Shown: positions 1 to 7,280, numbered from the stretch's first letter. The stretch is DNA of 64,000 nt from Pandoraea terrigena (GCF_902459705.1 NZ_CABPRU010000011.1:62001-126000); one strand, 5' to 3'. The notes: a model not told the origin generated them from the sequence alone. Program-made: numbers and translations.

Positions 1-240
1 ATCGACGGCGAATTCCGCTTCCTTATCGAAGGCGATGAGCAATGGCCTGCCCTGTGGCAACTGTTCGCAGTGATCAATGGTGTCCGCTCCGGCAAGTGCC
101 TAACGCTTGAGTCCGAACACTTCGACGTGATCGAGCAGCTCGAGCGCGGATGCTTCTGGATGCCGGCGGCCAAGGTGGCTCCGGCACCGCACTCGTCAAG
201 CCTGACCCGCCACCGCTTCCCGCAGTACCTCCCGGAGTAG
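1..240 (+). CDS. 3' end of an unrecognised protein (truncated by window edge)
   Basis: Frame 1 is open from the first base to TAG at 238-240, giving 79 visible residues rich in Phe, Trp and Leu. The start lies outside the window. No domain is recognised. The stop is three bases before an inverted-repeat end at 244, so the gene abuts the possible element that follows. Confidence 0.6.
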   Translation: MDGEFRFLIEGDEQWPALWQLFAVINGVRSGKCLTLESEHFDVIEQLERGCFWMPAAKVAPAPHSSSLTRHRFPQYLPE

Positions 241-243
241 CAA

Positions 244-300
244 TGTAAGTTCGAACGATATTTGCAAACCAGCGGAAAATTTCAATCGCTATTTGCGAAT
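244..300 (+). repeat. Left inverted-repeat array (CGATATTTGC / CGCTATTTGCGAA sub-repeats)
   Basis: It contains TGTAAGTTC, then CGATATTTGC at about 256-265, then ATCGCTATTTGCGAA at 285-299. The same sub-repeats occur inverted at 736-802. The copy at 285-299 overlaps the stop codon of the gene at 289-633. Confidence 0.5.
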
Positions 301-633
301 GGCGCCCGTCACCCTGAATTCGATCTCGAGATCCTTCAACCGGCGAAACTCGCCGTCGTTCGTCACACGCCAGCCCTGCTCCCACGCTTCACGCAAAGAC
401 GACTCTAAGCCGGAAGGACACGCAGTAATGGGCTGGCCAGCACGCGCCGCTCGCCCGCCGCCCTCGACATAGGGCCGGGCGCGGAAGTTCTCGAACGTGA
501 ACAACCAATAATTCGCTTCGTCGCTGCCCGCAACGTAGGGGCAGGCGCTCGCATCCATACCCTGTTCGACCGCAAGAACTGCTTCGCCTTCAATGGCGTC
601 CCAGTATTCGCCGGACTCAATGCCGTGCGTCAT
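289..633 (-). CDS. Unrecognised acidic protein, 114 aa
   Basis: The start at 633 is preferred because GGGGCGAG lies just upstream; an ATG at 645 is possible but has a weaker site. The protein is acidic, with several Trp and Tyr residues and a basic tail ending in IRK. A 10-codon frame at 630-662 ends on an ATGA overlap with this start. The gene lies inside the inverted-repeat-bounded segment 244-802 and may be its cargo. No family is recognised. Confidence 0.55.
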   Translation of the reverse strand: MTHGIESGEYWDAIEGEAVLAVEQGMDASACPYVAGSDEANYWLFTFENFRARPYVEGGGRAARAGQPITACPSGLESSLREAWEQGWRVTNDGEFRRLKDLEIEFRVTGAIRK

Positions 634-662
634 TTCTCGCCCCATAGAGCCTTGTCGGCCAT
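630..662 (-). CDS. Ten-codon upstream ORF coupled to the next start
   Basis: The frame encodes MADKALWGEK and its TGA overlaps the ATG at 633 as ATGA. Such overlaps are typical of translational coupling. It could be a leader peptide or chance; no Shine-Dalgarno site is obvious. Confidence 0.2.
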   Translation of the reverse strand: MADKALWGEK

Positions 663-678
663 GAACCCAAGTGATTGA

Positions 679-825
679 TTAATATTGCGATATCTCTTTC
701 GCAGCAAAAACCCGTTGACCTGCAGGAGTGCGCACGACTCGCAAATATCGAGGGACTTTCGCAAATAGCGATGTGGTTTCCCAATTAGCGGTGGAACCTA
801 CAACCGCTATGAGGATCAGCGTCAT
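679..825 (-). CDS. Small unrecognised protein, 48 aa
   Basis: ATG at 825 follows an ACGGAAAAA stretch that could serve as a ribosome site. The start has a hydrophobic run (MTLILIAVV), then a basic, Arg-rich remainder. The repeat array at 736-802 lies inside this frame, so the frame may be a by-product of the repeats. Confidence 0.3.
   Translation of the reverse strand: MTLILIAVVGSTANWETTSLFAKVPRYLRVVRTPAGQRVFAAKEISQY
736..802 (-). repeat. Right inverted-repeat array
   Basis: Read on the minus strand it shows TGTAGGTTCCACCGCTAATT, then ATCGCTATTTGCGAA (758-772), then CGATATTTGCGA. The 20 bases at its outer end recur almost exactly at 1359-1378. Confidence 0.5.
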
Positions 826-859
826 TCGATTTTTCCGTCTTGTCACGCGATTCCGTGGT

Positions 860-1129
860 CTAGACGGTCGATTGCTCTTGAGTCGTGCGCCGGAATACCC
901 ATGTGGCGATCGACGCGGATATGCTCCAAACCAGCTTGAGCATCCATAGGGCGACCACCACACTCGCGCCCCATTGACTCACTCTCTCCAACGTCGTCCC
1001 GGTAGACAACGAGATCCAAATCGATGATCGACCGAGCGAGCCGATTCCAAACCAGACTATCGTAGTCAAGGCGAACACAAGCGCTAGATGCGCAACGCGT
1101 CCCAAAAGCAATGCGAATTTATTCCTCAT
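860..1129 (-). CDS. Small membrane protein, 89 aa
   Basis: Two hydrophobic segments are visible, at about residues 12-30 and 52-75, separated by a short polar loop, with an Arg-rich tail. GGGAGAAAG lies upstream of the ATG at 1129. Its start overlaps the stop of the small gene at 1126-1287 as ATGA, so the two are probably coupled. No family is recognised. Confidence 0.55.
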   Translation of the reverse strand: MRNKFALLLGRVAHLALVFALTTIVWFGIGSLGRSSIWISLSTGTTLERVSQWGASVVVALWMLKLVWSISASIATWVFRRTTQEQSTV

Positions 1130-1287
1130 GATGCTTTCTCCCGCTTTCCGTCGCGCTGGTTCTGTTGATCGACGCGATCAGACAGAGCAAGACGCTGAAG
1201 TTCCTTAGTCCAATCGTTGGCCTGACGGCCAAGGATTGACTTCTGGCGTAATCGCAAGTCATTTATTTTGCTTGTGATAGCGGACAT
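1126..1287 (-). CDS. Small basic protein, 53 aa
   Basis: It runs from ATG 1287 to a TGA overlapping the next gene's ATG (ATGA at 1126-1129). It is rich in Lys, Arg, Gln and Asp, predicted helical, with no Cys and no membrane segment. The stop/start overlap with the membrane-protein gene is the main support. The ribosome site is weak. Confidence 0.5.
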   Translation of the reverse strand: MSAITSKINDLRLRQKSILGRQANDWTKELQRLALSDRVDQQNQRDGKREKAS

Positions 1288-1361
1288 TTTAGCGCCCAGA
1301 AGAGCTCGACCGGTTCGCAGATATCAACGGGCATTTGTAGATTGCGTTGTGCATTTTCCAT
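1263..1361 (-). CDS. Possible 32-residue protein overlapping the next gene
   Basis: The frame starts at ATG 1361, right after the repeat copy at 1359-1378, and ends in TAA at 1263-1265, overlapping the following start by 25 bases. It has two Cys and a VELFWALKC segment. There is no convincing ribosome site. Confidence 0.25.
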   Translation of the reverse strand: MENAQRNLQMPVDICEPVELFWALKCPLSQAK

Positions 1362-1378
1362 TAGCGGTGGAACCTACA
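1352..1378 (-). repeat. Third copy of the element end
   Basis: Minus-strand TTGTAGGTTCCACCGCTAAT repeats the outer 20 bases of the array at 736-802 in the same orientation. The inner CGCTATTTGCGAA sub-repeats are absent here, so it may be a solo end or a decayed copy. Confidence 0.45.
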
Positions 1379-1387
1379 AGCACCCCC

Positions 1388-1846
1388 TCAGACGAGTTCG
1401 TGCTGGGTTGCGTCGATTTCCAGTGGCGCAGTAAGGTACCCAAATGTCATGATCTGGCGCAGATATTCCCGCATGAACTGGTCGATCGAGCCAGCCACTT
1501 CGTACTGATGGACGTGGCGACATTCATGCGTCAGGAGGCGCCGCGAGAGGTGCCGCGGCGTGATGAAGATCGCGTAGCCCAGCGCCAGGCCGGCGATGTC
1601 GTGAGTGAGCATGCCGGTGCGGATAGCGACATCGCGGAGCTGCGGATCGTCCGGTATCGGGACCTCGTCGACGAGCGAAAGCCGAATCTTCTCCGGGGCC
1701 GACACACCCACCTGACGGGCATCGTCGAGCTCAGCCGGGGTTAGCGCGCGACCGGCCGCCAGCCCCTTCTTCGCCTGTTCGCTCGCCCATGCGAGTGTCT
1801 TCGGCAGGATGGACTCCAGAAAGCCGTCTTGGATCAGGCCGGTCAT
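1388..1846 (-). CDS. Putative HExxH metal-dependent protein, 152 aa
   Basis: A HECRH motif sits at about residues 107-111, followed by VHQYE. This is the HExxH zinc-binding pattern seen in many metallopeptidases; a third ligand cannot be assigned by eye. The N-terminal half looks helical. No signal peptide or membrane segment is seen. The ATG overlaps the stop of the upstream gene by four bases (1843-1846), indicating one operon with a membrane-anchored partner. Function as a peptidase is inference. Confidence 0.65.
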   Translation of the reverse strand: MTGLIQDGFLESILPKTLAWASEQAKKGLAAGRALTPAELDDARQVGVSAPEKIRLSLVDEVPIPDDPQLRDVAIRTGMLTHDIAGLALGYAIFITPRHLSRRLLTHECRHVHQYEVAGSIDQFMREYLRQIMTFGYLTAPLEIDATQHELV

Positions 1847-2202
1847 GAGGCCTCCTTTGTGCGGCCTTGCCCCGGGAACAGTTCATCAAGGCGGTCCTGC
1901 GCCTGCTTGCGGCTCATCCCATATGGGAACCGCGGTTGCTCGTCCTTCACGGCATCCTGCAGGCAGGCGAGCACATCCGCCTGATCTTTGTTCCGGTCCT
2001 GCAATCGGCAGCTCATCGCCAAGCTGGCGAGCAGTGCGCGATCACGGTCCCCCATCTGTGCTAGATCCGGCCAAACTATCTCGAGGCGCTCTCGCGATGC
2101 AATGCCATCGCTCTTGCCGACCATGCGCGTGATGGAGATGCCGAGACCGCCGATGAGGAAGATGCCGAGGACGAGCGATATGACGCGTCGAGTATCGAGC
2201 AT
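1843..2202 (-). CDS. Membrane-anchored protein of unknown function, 119 aa
   Basis: One hydrophobic segment (about residues 8-26) near the N-terminus would act as an anchor. A soluble domain follows with two Cys (SCRLQD and LACLQD) that might pair. The stop overlaps the start of the HExxH gene. AGAGGAGGC upstream of the start is a good ribosome site. No family is recognised. Confidence 0.6.
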   Translation of the reverse strand: MLDTRRVISLVLGIFLIGGLGISITRMVGKSDGIASRERLEIVWPDLAQMGDRDRALLASLAMSCRLQDRNKDQADVLACLQDAVKDEQPRFPYGMSRKQAQDRLDELFPGQGRTKEAS

Positions 2203-2219
2203 GTAGTACGTGCCTCCTC

Positions 2220-2501
2220 TTACGCGCGCTGGCCAGCCAGCGGCGTTTTGTTGACGACCGCGCTCGCTTCGAACCGCGTGAAGCTGAACCTGCTCTGGAT
2301 AGTGGCCAGACGTTCGTACGTAGGCCCGCTGGCCGTCACGCGTTCGAACAGCATACCTTCCTTACGGCCAGTCGCCGCGGCGTCCTCCACGGCCGACGGC
2401 CAGTCCGGCACCAGGCGCGCCTTTTCCGTCAGCCCCCCTTCGTTGCGGATCGGATCGCCGGCTTCCTTGATCTGGTTGAGGAAATTCGCTCTTGCAGGCA
2501 T
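2220..2501 (-). CDS. Unrecognised protein, 93 aa
   Basis: ATG 2501 is chosen because AAGGGACG lies upstream; an in-frame extension to 2585 lacks a ribosome site. The protein is of mixed charge without Cys, membrane segment or signal peptide. It is probably the first gene of the operon running down to 860, with about 18 bases to the next start. Confidence 0.5.
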   Translation of the reverse strand: MPARANFLNQIKEAGDPIRNEGGLTEKARLVPDWPSAVEDAAATGRKEGMLFERVTASGPTYERLATIQSRFSFTRFEASAVVNKTPLAGQRA

Positions 2502-2585
2502 GTTGATGCGTCCCTTGGTTGATGTTGGCCGAACGGCCGTTCGATACCAGCGAAGCCATTGTCGTACAGGCTCAGAGTACTGCAA

Positions 2586-2859
2586 CCCTGAATAGTTGAG
2601 TTCTACATCTCGTTATCGACCAGATAGCGCCACCGCTGAAGTGACGCTGGGTCCGGAAGTACGGGGGCAAATCCACGCTGTCTATCATGATGGTTGCGTG
2701 GCGGGCGCGGGTTCGAACTGGTATTCCGCTCAGAGCGCCGCCCTCGCCCACCAAACGCTCGGTCTAACCATGCACTTGCCGACTGGGAATACAGCGCGCA
2801 CCCGGTGTGGAGAAAATTGAAATCGCGTCCATCGCGCACGCCGGTCTAGTGGCAGGCAT
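2586..2859. other. No gene identified
   Basis: Frames of up to about 78 codons exist on both strands, but none has a convincing ribosome site or protein-like composition. It separates the 860-2501 operon from the array to the right. Promoter elements for the operon are expected here but none is clear. Confidence 0.4.
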
Positions 2860-2903
2860 AAAAAAAAGCCCGCCGCTACCTGAGAGGTAGACGGCGGGCT
2901 TCG
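2860..2903 (-). terminator. Rho-independent terminator of the 3010-3156 gene
   Basis: On the minus strand a stem AGCCCGCCGT / ACGGCGGGCT encloses a smaller CTACCT/AGGTAG hairpin and is followed by eight T residues. Confidence 0.85.
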
Positions 2904-3009
2904 TTTCGAATTGACGAATTACATGGCGAGTGTCGTCATTCGCTAAATCTTCCAATGGATAATAGAACGTCAGCAGCACCGGTAAATAGGTACTATGGCC
3001 TGCGTCAAA

Positions 3010-3156
3010 TTACCAGCCGGGGAAATGGCATACGGTCGAAATAACGATTGCGAGCGTACCTGCAACTGCACCAACGACAATGATGTCGCGGCCATGGTTG
3101 AGGTAGTACAAAGCACTCTGAAGAAAAGACGGCTTGTCGTTGAAGTCGCTATTCAT
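3010..3156 (-). CDS. Small single-pass membrane protein, 48 aa
   Basis: MNSDFNDK start, then one hydrophobic segment at about residues 25-43 and a short tail ending HFPGW. The AAAAAGGAGAACACC ribosome site and three-hairpin leader at 3157-3236 make the start secure. It has its own promoter (3368-3396) and terminator (2860-2903), so it is a complete single-gene unit of the array. Function unknown. Confidence 0.8.
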   Translation of the reverse strand: MNSDFNDKPSFLQSALYYLNHGRDIIVVGAVAGTLAIVISTVCHFPGW

Positions 3157-3236
3157 GGTGTTCTCCTTTTTGCCTTATAGGCGGTAGAAAAAGGAGGAGC
3201 TTCCGCTCGGCGAGCCATGGGTGGCTGGCCGAACTT
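3157..3236 (-). promoter_or_regulatory. Array leader (H1-H2-H3)
   Basis: H1 pairs GTTCGGCCAGCC with GGCTCGCCGAGC. H2 pairs GAGC with GCTC. H3 is GCC-TATA-AGGC, followed by AAAAAGGAGA and the ATG. Confidence 0.8.
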
Positions 3237-3346
3237 GTCGACACCATCGAACAGTTTTCAGATTTGGAAAATACCCGAACCTGAATTTTTCCGAAGTCTT
3301 ACGCGTTGACCATGTTACTTTGGTCTGCCACGTTTTTTTGAATCTT

Positions 3347-3396
3347 GCCAATTTAATGGCTGGTTCTACTTTACGTATGTTCTGAAGTAAGGTCAA
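3347..3396 (-). promoter_or_regulatory. Sigma70-like promoter with 5' hairpin
   Basis: On the minus strand TTGACC (3391-3396), 17 bases, TAAAGT (3368-3373). The transcript would begin near AGCCATTAAATTGGC, a variant of the GCCG-N6-CGGC hairpin seen at other array promoters. Confidence 0.7.
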
Positions 3397-3559
3397 GCTG
3401 AAAAACGTCGCCCATACTCCGAGCATCGGCTAGACACGCATTTCACGAAGACCGTTGATCTCGCTGAAGGCTTTCGAGCCGGCCACGCAAAATATCTGAT
3501 CGTCCGTGCGGCGCGGAATCAAATGCCCACCATCGGCGCGAACGAACCGTTGGATGAAA

Positions 3560-3589
3560 GCCGGCACGCCCCCGTAGGGGCGTGCCGGC
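3560..3589 (-). terminator. Perfect 13-bp hairpin after the 3608-3874 gene
   Basis: GCCGGCACGCCCC pairs with GGGGCGTGCCGGC around a four-base loop, 18 bases beyond the stop. The T tract is poor (TTTC), so it may protect or pause rather than terminate. Confidence 0.6.
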
Positions 3590-3607
3590 TTACCACTCAG
3601 TTTAGCG

Positions 3608-3874
3608 TCACACACGCCTCGTCAGTGCGTTCAGCCGGATCCACGAGGGCTTAAGCGCCGGGTTGTACGCCCGCGCCGTACCGGTCAGGTCAATGACTTC
3701 CGATGAGCCGGCCAGGTCCACCTCGTAGTCGCCGTTGACGACGGCGAAGATCCGGCCGTCTTCCTGAACCAACGAGGTGATCTCGCCCAGGATCTTCTCG
3801 TCGGAGTCGACGACTTGCATGCCCACCTGATAGCGATGGACCGACTGTTTCTGCGGTTGGATGTTGCTGTTCAT
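3608..3874 (-). CDS. Small probable beta-barrel protein, 88 aa
   Basis: MNSNIQ start with AAGGAGAGCACC upstream and the array leader at 3875-3958. The segment YQVGMQVVDSDEKILGEI is like the first strands of PRC-barrel or SH3-like folds (turn, Asp-rich loop, GEI). That likeness is by eye only. No membrane segment or Cys. Followed by the strong hairpin at 3560-3589. Confidence 0.75.
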   Translation of the reverse strand: MNSNIQPQKQSVHRYQVGMQVVDSDEKILGEITSLVQEDGRIFAVVNGDYEVDLAGSSEVIDLTGTARAYNPALKPSWIRLNALTRRV

Positions 3875-3958
3875 GGTGCTCTCCTTGAATGCCCGCTCTT
3901 GTGGGCTTTTTGACGAGGGGAGAGCCGGAGCTCGGCGAGGCGACGGCCTGGCTGAACC
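3875..3958 (-). promoter_or_regulatory. Array leader (H1-H2-H3)
   Basis: H1 GGTTCAGCCAGGC / GCCTCGCCGAGC, H2 GAGC-TCCG-GCTC, H3 GCCCACAAGAGCGGGC, then AAGGAGAGCACC-ATG. Confidence 0.8.
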
Positions 3959-4094
3959 ATACGACTAGTTAGGATCGCCGCCCCCCCTTAGAGAGGGCGA
4001 GCGGCGAGGTGCTGCAGGTTGAAGATTACCGCCGAAGCACTTGATGCCTTCCAGCGAGTCATTTTCCGATCATCAGATGTTGCTGATGTTCTCG

Positions 4095-4523
4095 TTACTG
4101 AACCTTGGTTCCTGCGCCAAATCGTGCCTCACCCTCCTTGGTGAACCGCGCGATCGCCTCTGGCAGCTTTGCAGGCTCGGAGAGCACTTCGAAAAGCACC
4201 TGCGCCCCCTCTCCTTCAGGGCCATACAGGGCGATCTCAGCGGGCTTTCCTGGTTTAAGGCAAGCGGTGTCGGTTTCCATATCCGTCAGCATGACCTGCC
4301 AGCGGCCGGCCGGCACGTCGAATTGTAGGAACCAGGCAGAAAAGCCGCCGCCGGTCGAATGTTCCGTAAAGCCTGAGTCGATCAAATGCTGGGTGATCTC
4401 TTCAGTAGTATCGAGTTTGGTCATCATTTTCTCCAACTTGGCGAAAGTGTAACCTGGCCGATTGTCCATTACGGTGTGAGGTGGCGACCAGTTGCGAAGC
4501 GAGCCAACGCCGATCAATTCCAT
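4095..4523 (-). CDS. Unrecognised protein, 142 aa
   Basis: Two starts compete. ATG 4523 has GGAGAGTCGT upstream and a type-B leader. ATG 4424 has GGAGAAAATG upstream and begins the part that looks folded (MTKLDTTEEITQHL). The longer form is kept because of the leader. The protein has a helical N-terminal part and a strand-rich middle (WFLQFDVPAGRWQVML), without membrane segments. No family is recognised. Confidence 0.65.
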   Translation of the reverse strand: MELIGVGSLRNWSPPHTVMDNRPGYTFAKLEKMMTKLDTTEEITQHLIDSGFTEHSTGGGFSAWFLQFDVPAGRWQVMLTDMETDTACLKPGKPAEIALYGPEGEGAQVLFEVLSEPAKLPEAIARFTKEGEARFGAGTKVQ

Positions 4524-4582
4524 ACGACTCTCCAGATTTGGCGAGAACCGTCCCCAGCGGGATCGGCGTCCCGCCAGGGGTT
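4524..4582 (-). promoter_or_regulatory. Type-B leader
   Basis: Minus-strand CCCCTGGCGGGACG...TCCCGCTGGGG forms a GCGGGA/TCCCGC hairpin with outer pairing of CCCC and GGGG. Closely related sequences precede the genes at 4651 and 28809. Confidence 0.65.
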
Positions 4583-4650
4583 AAGTTACTTGGATCGAGA
4601 CCACCTACCTTGAATCGCCGGTAACGGAAAATGGTGCGTGGTTTCGTACA

Positions 4651-5682
4651 TTACTGTGGGCCGGAGCCTTGTTTAAAGGCTCCAGACGGCAACTTCCATC
4701 CAGTTGATTCAATCCGGATCGGTACCGTGTATTTGGTCGAGATAGCTTGCTCAGCAACCTCTTCCTCGTACATGTACGGCGTGCCCTCGTTGGCCAATTG
4801 CCTTACCGACTTAGTGCGGTGAATCGTCAGTCCGAACTCGCTTTCCAGATCGGCGATCCGCTTGAAGCGCGTGGGCAACAGCTGTTGCTCAGTGGCCCGC
4901 TGGTGGCAATCCGAGAATATGCAATGTGCACAGGACACACGGTTGAAGCCCAGGTAGTACGCCGGATGTGGCCGAACACCGAAGCGCTTCATGATGTCCC
5001 ACACTTGCTCCTCGGACCACTGCAGTACCGGACGCCAATGATCAACGTACCGGCTCCGCGTGTTGCAGCGATCGGGCTCGTGAGTGAGGTACTTCGACCG
5101 CGCCGCGGACTCTTGCGCGCGCTCCCCCGTGCAAACGAGGGTGCGGATGCCCAAGAATCGGGGCTGGTTCCTCATTGCTGCGGCGCCGACGTCGACCTTG
5201 AGACTGGCCGAGCACCATCTCTGCGACAGAGCCGCCGTCACCTGCGGGAACTTGCGCCGCGTGTTCTGCGGCCCTGTCCCGCCCGCCTGAATTAGCCCGT
5301 CTGGCGTTTCGGCCATAACGGGCGCGGTGCACTGGTCTTTACGAAGCATCTCGCGCAGGAACCCGCCCACACGCCAACTGAAGTACAGCGGCAGACCGAA
5401 TGCTGCTGCGAACCGCCGGCAGTAGTCGCTGGTCACAGGCCAATCCATGAAGGATTCGCCGTGGCCGTCGATGTCGTGATGCCAGAGCTCGATGCGATTT
5501 GGATCGATACCAATGTCGAGTAGGTGCAGCACCGTTGCTACTGAATCCTTGCCCCCGCTGAACATGACCACGTATTTATCGTACGCGTACCGATCAAACT
5601 CTACCGGCGAGCCAGTCACAGCGGGAAGTTCCGCCTCGAATAGCGATTGCTGCTGCGGAGGCTGACAGTTTAGTGATTTCAA
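4651..5682 (-). CDS. PP-loop (PAPS-reductase/DndC-like) enzyme
   Basis: 343 aa. A SGGKDS PP-loop at about residue 42 marks the ATP-pyrophosphatase fold of PAPS reductases, ATP sulfurylase small subunits and DndC. Cysteines WCSAS and CAHCIFSDC could bind a metal or Fe-S cluster, as in DndC-like sulfur-transfer enzymes. I chose the TTG at 5682 because GGAGAGCATT precedes it exactly as GGAGAGCACC precedes other array starts; ATG 5694 overlaps that site. No dndD, dndE or other sulfur-modification gene is nearby, so its substrate is unknown: tRNA, DNA or a small molecule. The next gene upstream is a cytosine methyltransferase. Confidence 0.8.
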   Translation of the reverse strand: MKSLNCQPPQQQSLFEAELPAVTGSPVEFDRYAYDKYVVMFSGGKDSVATVLHLLDIGIDPNRIELWHHDIDGHGESFMDWPVTSDYCRRFAAAFGLPLYFSWRVGGFLREMLRKDQCTAPVMAETPDGLIQAGGTGPQNTRRKFPQVTAALSQRWCSASLKVDVGAAAMRNQPRFLGIRTLVCTGERAQESAARSKYLTHEPDRCNTRSRYVDHWRPVLQWSEEQVWDIMKRFGVRPHPAYYLGFNRVSCAHCIFSDCHQRATEQQLLPTRFKRIADLESEFGLTIHRTKSVRQLANEGTPYMYEEEVAEQAISTKYTVPIRIESTGWKLPSGAFKQGSGPQ

Positions 5683-5758
5683 AATGCTCTCCATGGCCTC
5701 ACGGCCTGCATGGCTAGCATCGCCCCCAGCGGGAGCGACGTCCCGCCGGGGTTGAAAA
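5683..5758 (-). promoter_or_regulatory. Type-B leader
   Basis: CCCCGGCGGGACG...TCCCGCTGGGGGCG on the minus strand matches the leader at 4524-4582 at most positions and ends in GGAGAGCATT before the TTG start. Confidence 0.65.
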
Positions 5759-5763
5759 GTTGC

Positions 5764-7203
5764 TTAGGCTGCGACCATATCGGCTCGCACGAAAGACGAG
5801 AACGAAATCGAAGTTGCCTGCTTGAACGCTTGAAGTGCTCGGCCGAGTGCGTTGAACACGGAGACAAAGGGCGGAACGCTTACGGCTTGGCCACATGTTT
5901 CGTGACCGAACGTTTGCGTAACGCCTTCGACCATGTCCTCCCATACGCCCTTGCATCTCGCGTGCTCAACCAAAGTAGGGATTCTAAGAAGATCGGGGTT
6001 CTCTGGGTGTTGGAAGAAGGTTCCGGTGCTTTGACGCTTGTGAAGCGTCTTGTTGAGCGTAGGAACTTTCGGGGAGTCCTCGTTCACGATCGTCATTTTG
6101 AATCCCTTGCCTGCTGCCTCGTCCCTTAGCTGTTTCTCCTTCAAGTACGTCAGCGGGGACCAGCACTTATCGTCCAGCGCCACCGCTTCCATGATCTCAC
6201 CCAACCTACGAGCACGACGCTCAGGCCGATCGACGAGATCGAAGGAGAACTCGATTCCTTGCGTGACCGCGATAATGCACATGCGCTCACGATGCTCGAG
6301 CATGTTCCAGTCGGCCGCGTTCAACACCGTCTCGTGGACGACATAACCAAGGTCTCGAAGCATGGAGCGCGCAATCGCGGCGGAGGCGGTGTTTAGCCAG
6401 CCGGGTACGCATTCAATTGCGACGAAAGATGGAGACGTCTGCGCCACGGCCGCCAGGAACGGCACGACGAGATGTCCGACATCGGGATGTGACTCCGGAA
6501 ACTCCAGCTTCCGTTTCGTACGGCCGGCGTTCGATGCCCCGCTGCACGGGATACCAATAGCCAGGCCGTCGAGCTTCGGCAGTTGTGACATGACCCAGTT
6601 GTCGAACACCACCTCCTGCATTGGTGCCGTCAGGAGGATTGTCTGGCCATCGAAGACCGGATTGCGCTCGACGGCGTGTTCAATGCAATCGAGCCTTATT
6701 TCGTTAGCTACCGCGAGACGCGTACGAATCCCAGCTTCTTCGAACCCCGTGTGTGCCGCACGATCGAGGATACCAATGCCCGACGAGAAAGAACCCATGA
6801 GCAGCGGTTCATTGTTCTCGAGCTTCGACTTCAGACGATCGAGCCGCTCCTTCGCTCGCACTTCCGATGCGATTGGAAGCACGAAGATCCTGTGCAACTG
6901 CACCACGAGGCGAACGGCCGTGAGTCCCATCCTCACAAAAATGCCAAGCAGGTTCTCGCTATTGATGTCGACAACAGGGACGTCACGATCGCGCACGGTC
7001 TTCTTCGACACCACACGCTCACCGCTTTCATTGGCTTCCAGTGTCAGCATGCACTTTTCTTCGTCTAGGGTGACGCTGATTTTCATGCCGGGCAAAAAGC
7101 ACGCGCGGCTTGCAACGGCACCTTCGATCCACAGCCGAGGTCTCCCTCTGTTGCTGCCGATCTTCCGGATTTCCATGCCTTGGAGTGATCTCTTGCTGTT
7201 CAT
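5764..7203 (-). CDS. DNA (cytosine-5) methyltransferase with extra N-terminal domain
   Basis: 479 aa. Motifs in order: SFSSGIGILDRAA (I, SAM binding), GIPCSGASNAG (IV, catalytic Cys in PC), AIECVPGWL (VI), LEHRERMCII (VIII) and GQAVSVPPF (X). About 130 residues precede motif I and contain RPRLWIEG and PVVDINS, resembling the beta-rich SymE/AbrB-like domain fused to some methyltransferases. No cognate endonuclease is adjacent, so it is probably an orphan modifying self DNA. Start at ATG 7203 follows AAAAAAGGAGAACCCG and the array leader. Confidence 0.85.
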   Translation of the reverse strand: MNSKRSLQGMEIRKIGSNRGRPRLWIEGAVASRACFLPGMKISVTLDEEKCMLTLEANESGERVVSKKTVRDRDVPVVDINSENLLGIFVRMGLTAVRLVVQLHRIFVLPIASEVRAKERLDRLKSKLENNEPLLMGSFSSGIGILDRAAHTGFEEAGIRTRLAVANEIRLDCIEHAVERNPVFDGQTILLTAPMQEVVFDNWVMSQLPKLDGLAIGIPCSGASNAGRTKRKLEFPESHPDVGHLVVPFLAAVAQTSPSFVAIECVPGWLNTASAAIARSMLRDLGYVVHETVLNAADWNMLEHRERMCIIAVTQGIEFSFDLVDRPERRARRLGEIMEAVALDDKCWSPLTYLKEKQLRDEAAGKGFKMTIVNEDSPKVPTLNKTLHKRQSTGTFFQHPENPDLLRIPTLVEHARCKGVWEDMVEGVTQTFGHETCGQAVSVPPFVSVFNALGRALQAFKQATSISFSSFVRADMVAA

Positions 7204-7280
7204 CGGGTTCTCCTTTTTTTCCCTCACGGGCTGATAAAGGAGCGAGCAGAGCTCAGCGGGCCGGCGTGGCTGGCTGAGCG
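7204..7280 (-). promoter_or_regulatory. Array leader
   Basis: H1 GCTCAGCCAGCC / GGCCCGCTGAGC, H2 GAGC-TCT-GCTC, H3 CAGCCCGTGAGGG, then AAGGAGA before the ATG. Confidence 0.75.

Larger units (their letters stand above)
244..802. mobile_element. Possible small element bounded by inverted repeats
   Basis: The left end reads TGTAAGTTCGAACG inward from 244. The right end, read on the minus strand inward from 802, is TGTAGGTTCCACCG. Both continue into AAACC and then the shared core ATCGCTATTTGCGAA (285-299 and, inverted, 758-772), with a further CGATATTTGC sub-repeat at each end. The bounded 559 bp contain the gene at 289-633. No recombinase is present, so at most this is a non-autonomous cassette. 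The calling is inference; a third end-like copy sits at 1352-1378. Confidence 0.35.

Noticed and set aside
2764-2979. Minus-strand frame of 71 codons
   Set aside because: It runs through the strong terminator at 2860-2903 and has no ribosome site.
6362-7234. Long plus-strand frame of 290 codons opposite the cytosine methyltransferase gene
   Set aside because: It lies antisense to a gene with clear family motifs, has Arg/Ser/Thr-rich composition and no ribosome site; a GC-rich shadow frame.
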